Source of the DNA: an uncultured bacterium
GTDB taxonomy: Bacteria > Patescibacteriota > Minisyncoccia > Spechtbacterales > HO2-43-30
Direction: 5' to 3'
Length of the DNA stretch: 6,878 bases
Assembly: GCA_913054525.1 (NCBI GenBank)
Contig: CAJXHR010000030.1
Location: forward strand, 1 to 6,878
This document shows positions 6,213-6,878 of the stretch, in pieces. Position 1 is the first letter of the stretch; each line of letters starts with the position of its first letter. The notes beneath the pieces are model-generated. The model was not told where the DNA came from and searched no databases. It was given only the letters and a program-made list of their open reading frames with translations. Position numbers and translations under genes: made by a program.

Positions 6213-6878
6213 TTATTCTCGCAAAATAGCTGCTGCATATTCCGGCTCTACTGTAGAAATCTCGACGCCTGTGCCGAATTCAAATCCCGCATCCGTCTCC
6301 GTCTTTGGCCTCACCTCAAAATGCCAATGATACTGGTCAAATTCATTTCCACCTATCGGGGCTGTATGAAGATAAAAGTTATAGGGCGGATTGTTCAGTT
6401 TCTCGTATATCTTTCCCAGCACCTCTTTAAAGGCCTCTGCGAGCAATTCGATCTCCTCATCGTTTATCTCCTCAAAATACGCGGTGTGATTTTGCGGGAA
6501 TATACGCACCTCGTATGCGTCTCGCGAGACAAACGGACATATGGCGATGAACTCTTTATTTTGAAAGACAACGCGCTTTTTATCTTCCCTCTCCCAGTCG
6601 AGCATCGCACAGTGCACGCATTTGCCGTGTTTTCTATAAAATACGCTTGAGCCGCTCAAGCTCCTGCGGATATCCGAGGGCAAAATTGGAATTGCGATAA
6701 GCTGTGAATGCGGATGCGTCAAAGATGCCCCGGCGCCTTTCCCGTGATTGTGGAAGATTGAAACATACTTCACGCATTCATCGTTCTTAAGAGCCAAATA
6801 TCTTTCTTTGTAGGCACGAAACACTTCGGCGACTTTTTCTTGAGAGAGAAGTGCTATGTGCTTGGAATGATCCCGCGT
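6213..6878 (-). CDS. galT: Galactose-1-phosphate uridylyltransferase (partial, 5' end beyond right edge)
   Basis: 221 codons are open to the right edge. The last 18 before the in-frame GTG at 6824 read TRDHSKHIALLSQEKVAE, matching the conserved GalT segment PDHSxxLxxLxxEExxEV, so that GTG is an internal valine and the gene continues outside the window. By comparison with E. coli GalT, roughly 110 N-terminal residues, including the first zinc cysteines, are missing. GalT moves UMP between UDP-glucose and galactose 1-phosphate through a uridylyl-histidine; the active-site HPHSQ is at visible residues 55-59, with His57 the expected nucleophile. Also seen: NHGKGAGAS just before it, a CVHC pair (87-90), and the C-terminal HIT domain with LHTAP, QYHWHFEVRP (HWH 184-186) and the GFEFGTGVEISTVEPEYAA ending. 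Some HIT-family relatives act on other sugar 1-phosphates or are ADP-specific, so substrate is not proven. It is the most upstream visible gene of the minus-strand cluster. Confidence 0.93.
   Translation of the reverse strand, partial: TRDHSKHIALLSQEKVAEVFRAYKERYLALKNDECVKYVSIFHNHGKGAGASLTHPHSQLIAIPILPSDIRRSLSGSSVFYRKHGKCVHCAMLDWEREDKKRVVFQNKEFIAICPFVSRDAYEVRIFPQNHTAYFEEINDEEIELLAEAFKEVLGKIYEKLNNPPYNFYLHTAPIGGNEFDQYHWHFEVRPKTETDAGFEFGTGVEISTVEPEYAAAILRE

Noticed and set aside
6189..6650. Plus-strand 153-codon frame opposite galT
   Set aside because: It is long but lies fully over the conserved GalT C-terminal domain; Cys/Phe/Leu-rich translation with no ribosome binding site or family resemblance.
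6213..6824. galT starting at the GTG at 6824 as a complete 203-residue protein
   Set aside because: The frame stays open to the window edge and the 18 upstream codons match conserved GalT sequence (DHSKHIALLSQEKVAEV), so the GTG is an internal valine and the gene is cut by the edge.
1..6878. CRISPR array, insertion sequence, prophage, toxin-antitoxin or new defence system
   Set aside because: No spaced direct repeats, terminal inverted repeats, transposase or integrase motifs, or small paired toxin-like genes were seen; the genes are standard housekeeping families.

Overview
The window looks like chromosomal housekeeping DNA from an uncultivated bacterium with a compact genome, most likely of the Patescibacteria/CPR group (Parcubacteria-like). 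That placement is an inference. It rests on the dense gene packing with 4-14 nt overlaps, the mostly weak Shine-Dalgarno sequences, a CofE-like protein of the SDSHT type that I associate with these bacteria, and a compact bacterial type A RNase P RNA. No phage, transposon, CRISPR or toxin-antitoxin signature is visible.

Layout, left to right. Positions 1-126 hold the start of a minus-strand gene that runs off the left edge. It has a strong ribosome binding site and probably encodes a membrane sugar (polyprenyl glycosylphospho-) transferase. A 43-bp divergent promoter region separates it from a plus-strand gene (170-943) for a CofE-like gamma-glutamyl ligase domain protein. A near-perfect inverted repeat (945-984) is a shared terminator between this gene and the convergent RNase P RNA gene (980-1411, minus strand, with its own promoter at 1418-1446).

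From 1475 to the right edge, everything lies on the minus strand in one tightly packed cluster. In transcription order it is galT (cut by the right edge), dedA, tpiA, pgk, recJ and rnhA, followed by rnpB. Junctions are 3 nt apart (galT/dedA), 11-nt overlap (dedA/tpiA), 14-nt overlap (tpiA/pgk), 4-nt ATGA overlap (pgk/recJ) and 12 nt apart (recJ/rnhA). No terminator is seen between them, so a polycistronic mRNA is likely, possibly reading through into rnpB.

Functionally, the cluster joins sugar-nucleotide metabolism (GalT), a membrane lipid carrier protein (DedA), two consecutive lower-glycolysis enzymes (TpiA and Pgk), and nucleic-acid enzymes (RecJ, RNase HI, RNase P RNA). I found no clear candidate for a new biological system. 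The points most worth checking are the role of the CofE-like protein, the overlap of the RNase P P1 helix with the bidirectional terminator, and the probably leaderless cofE-like transcript.
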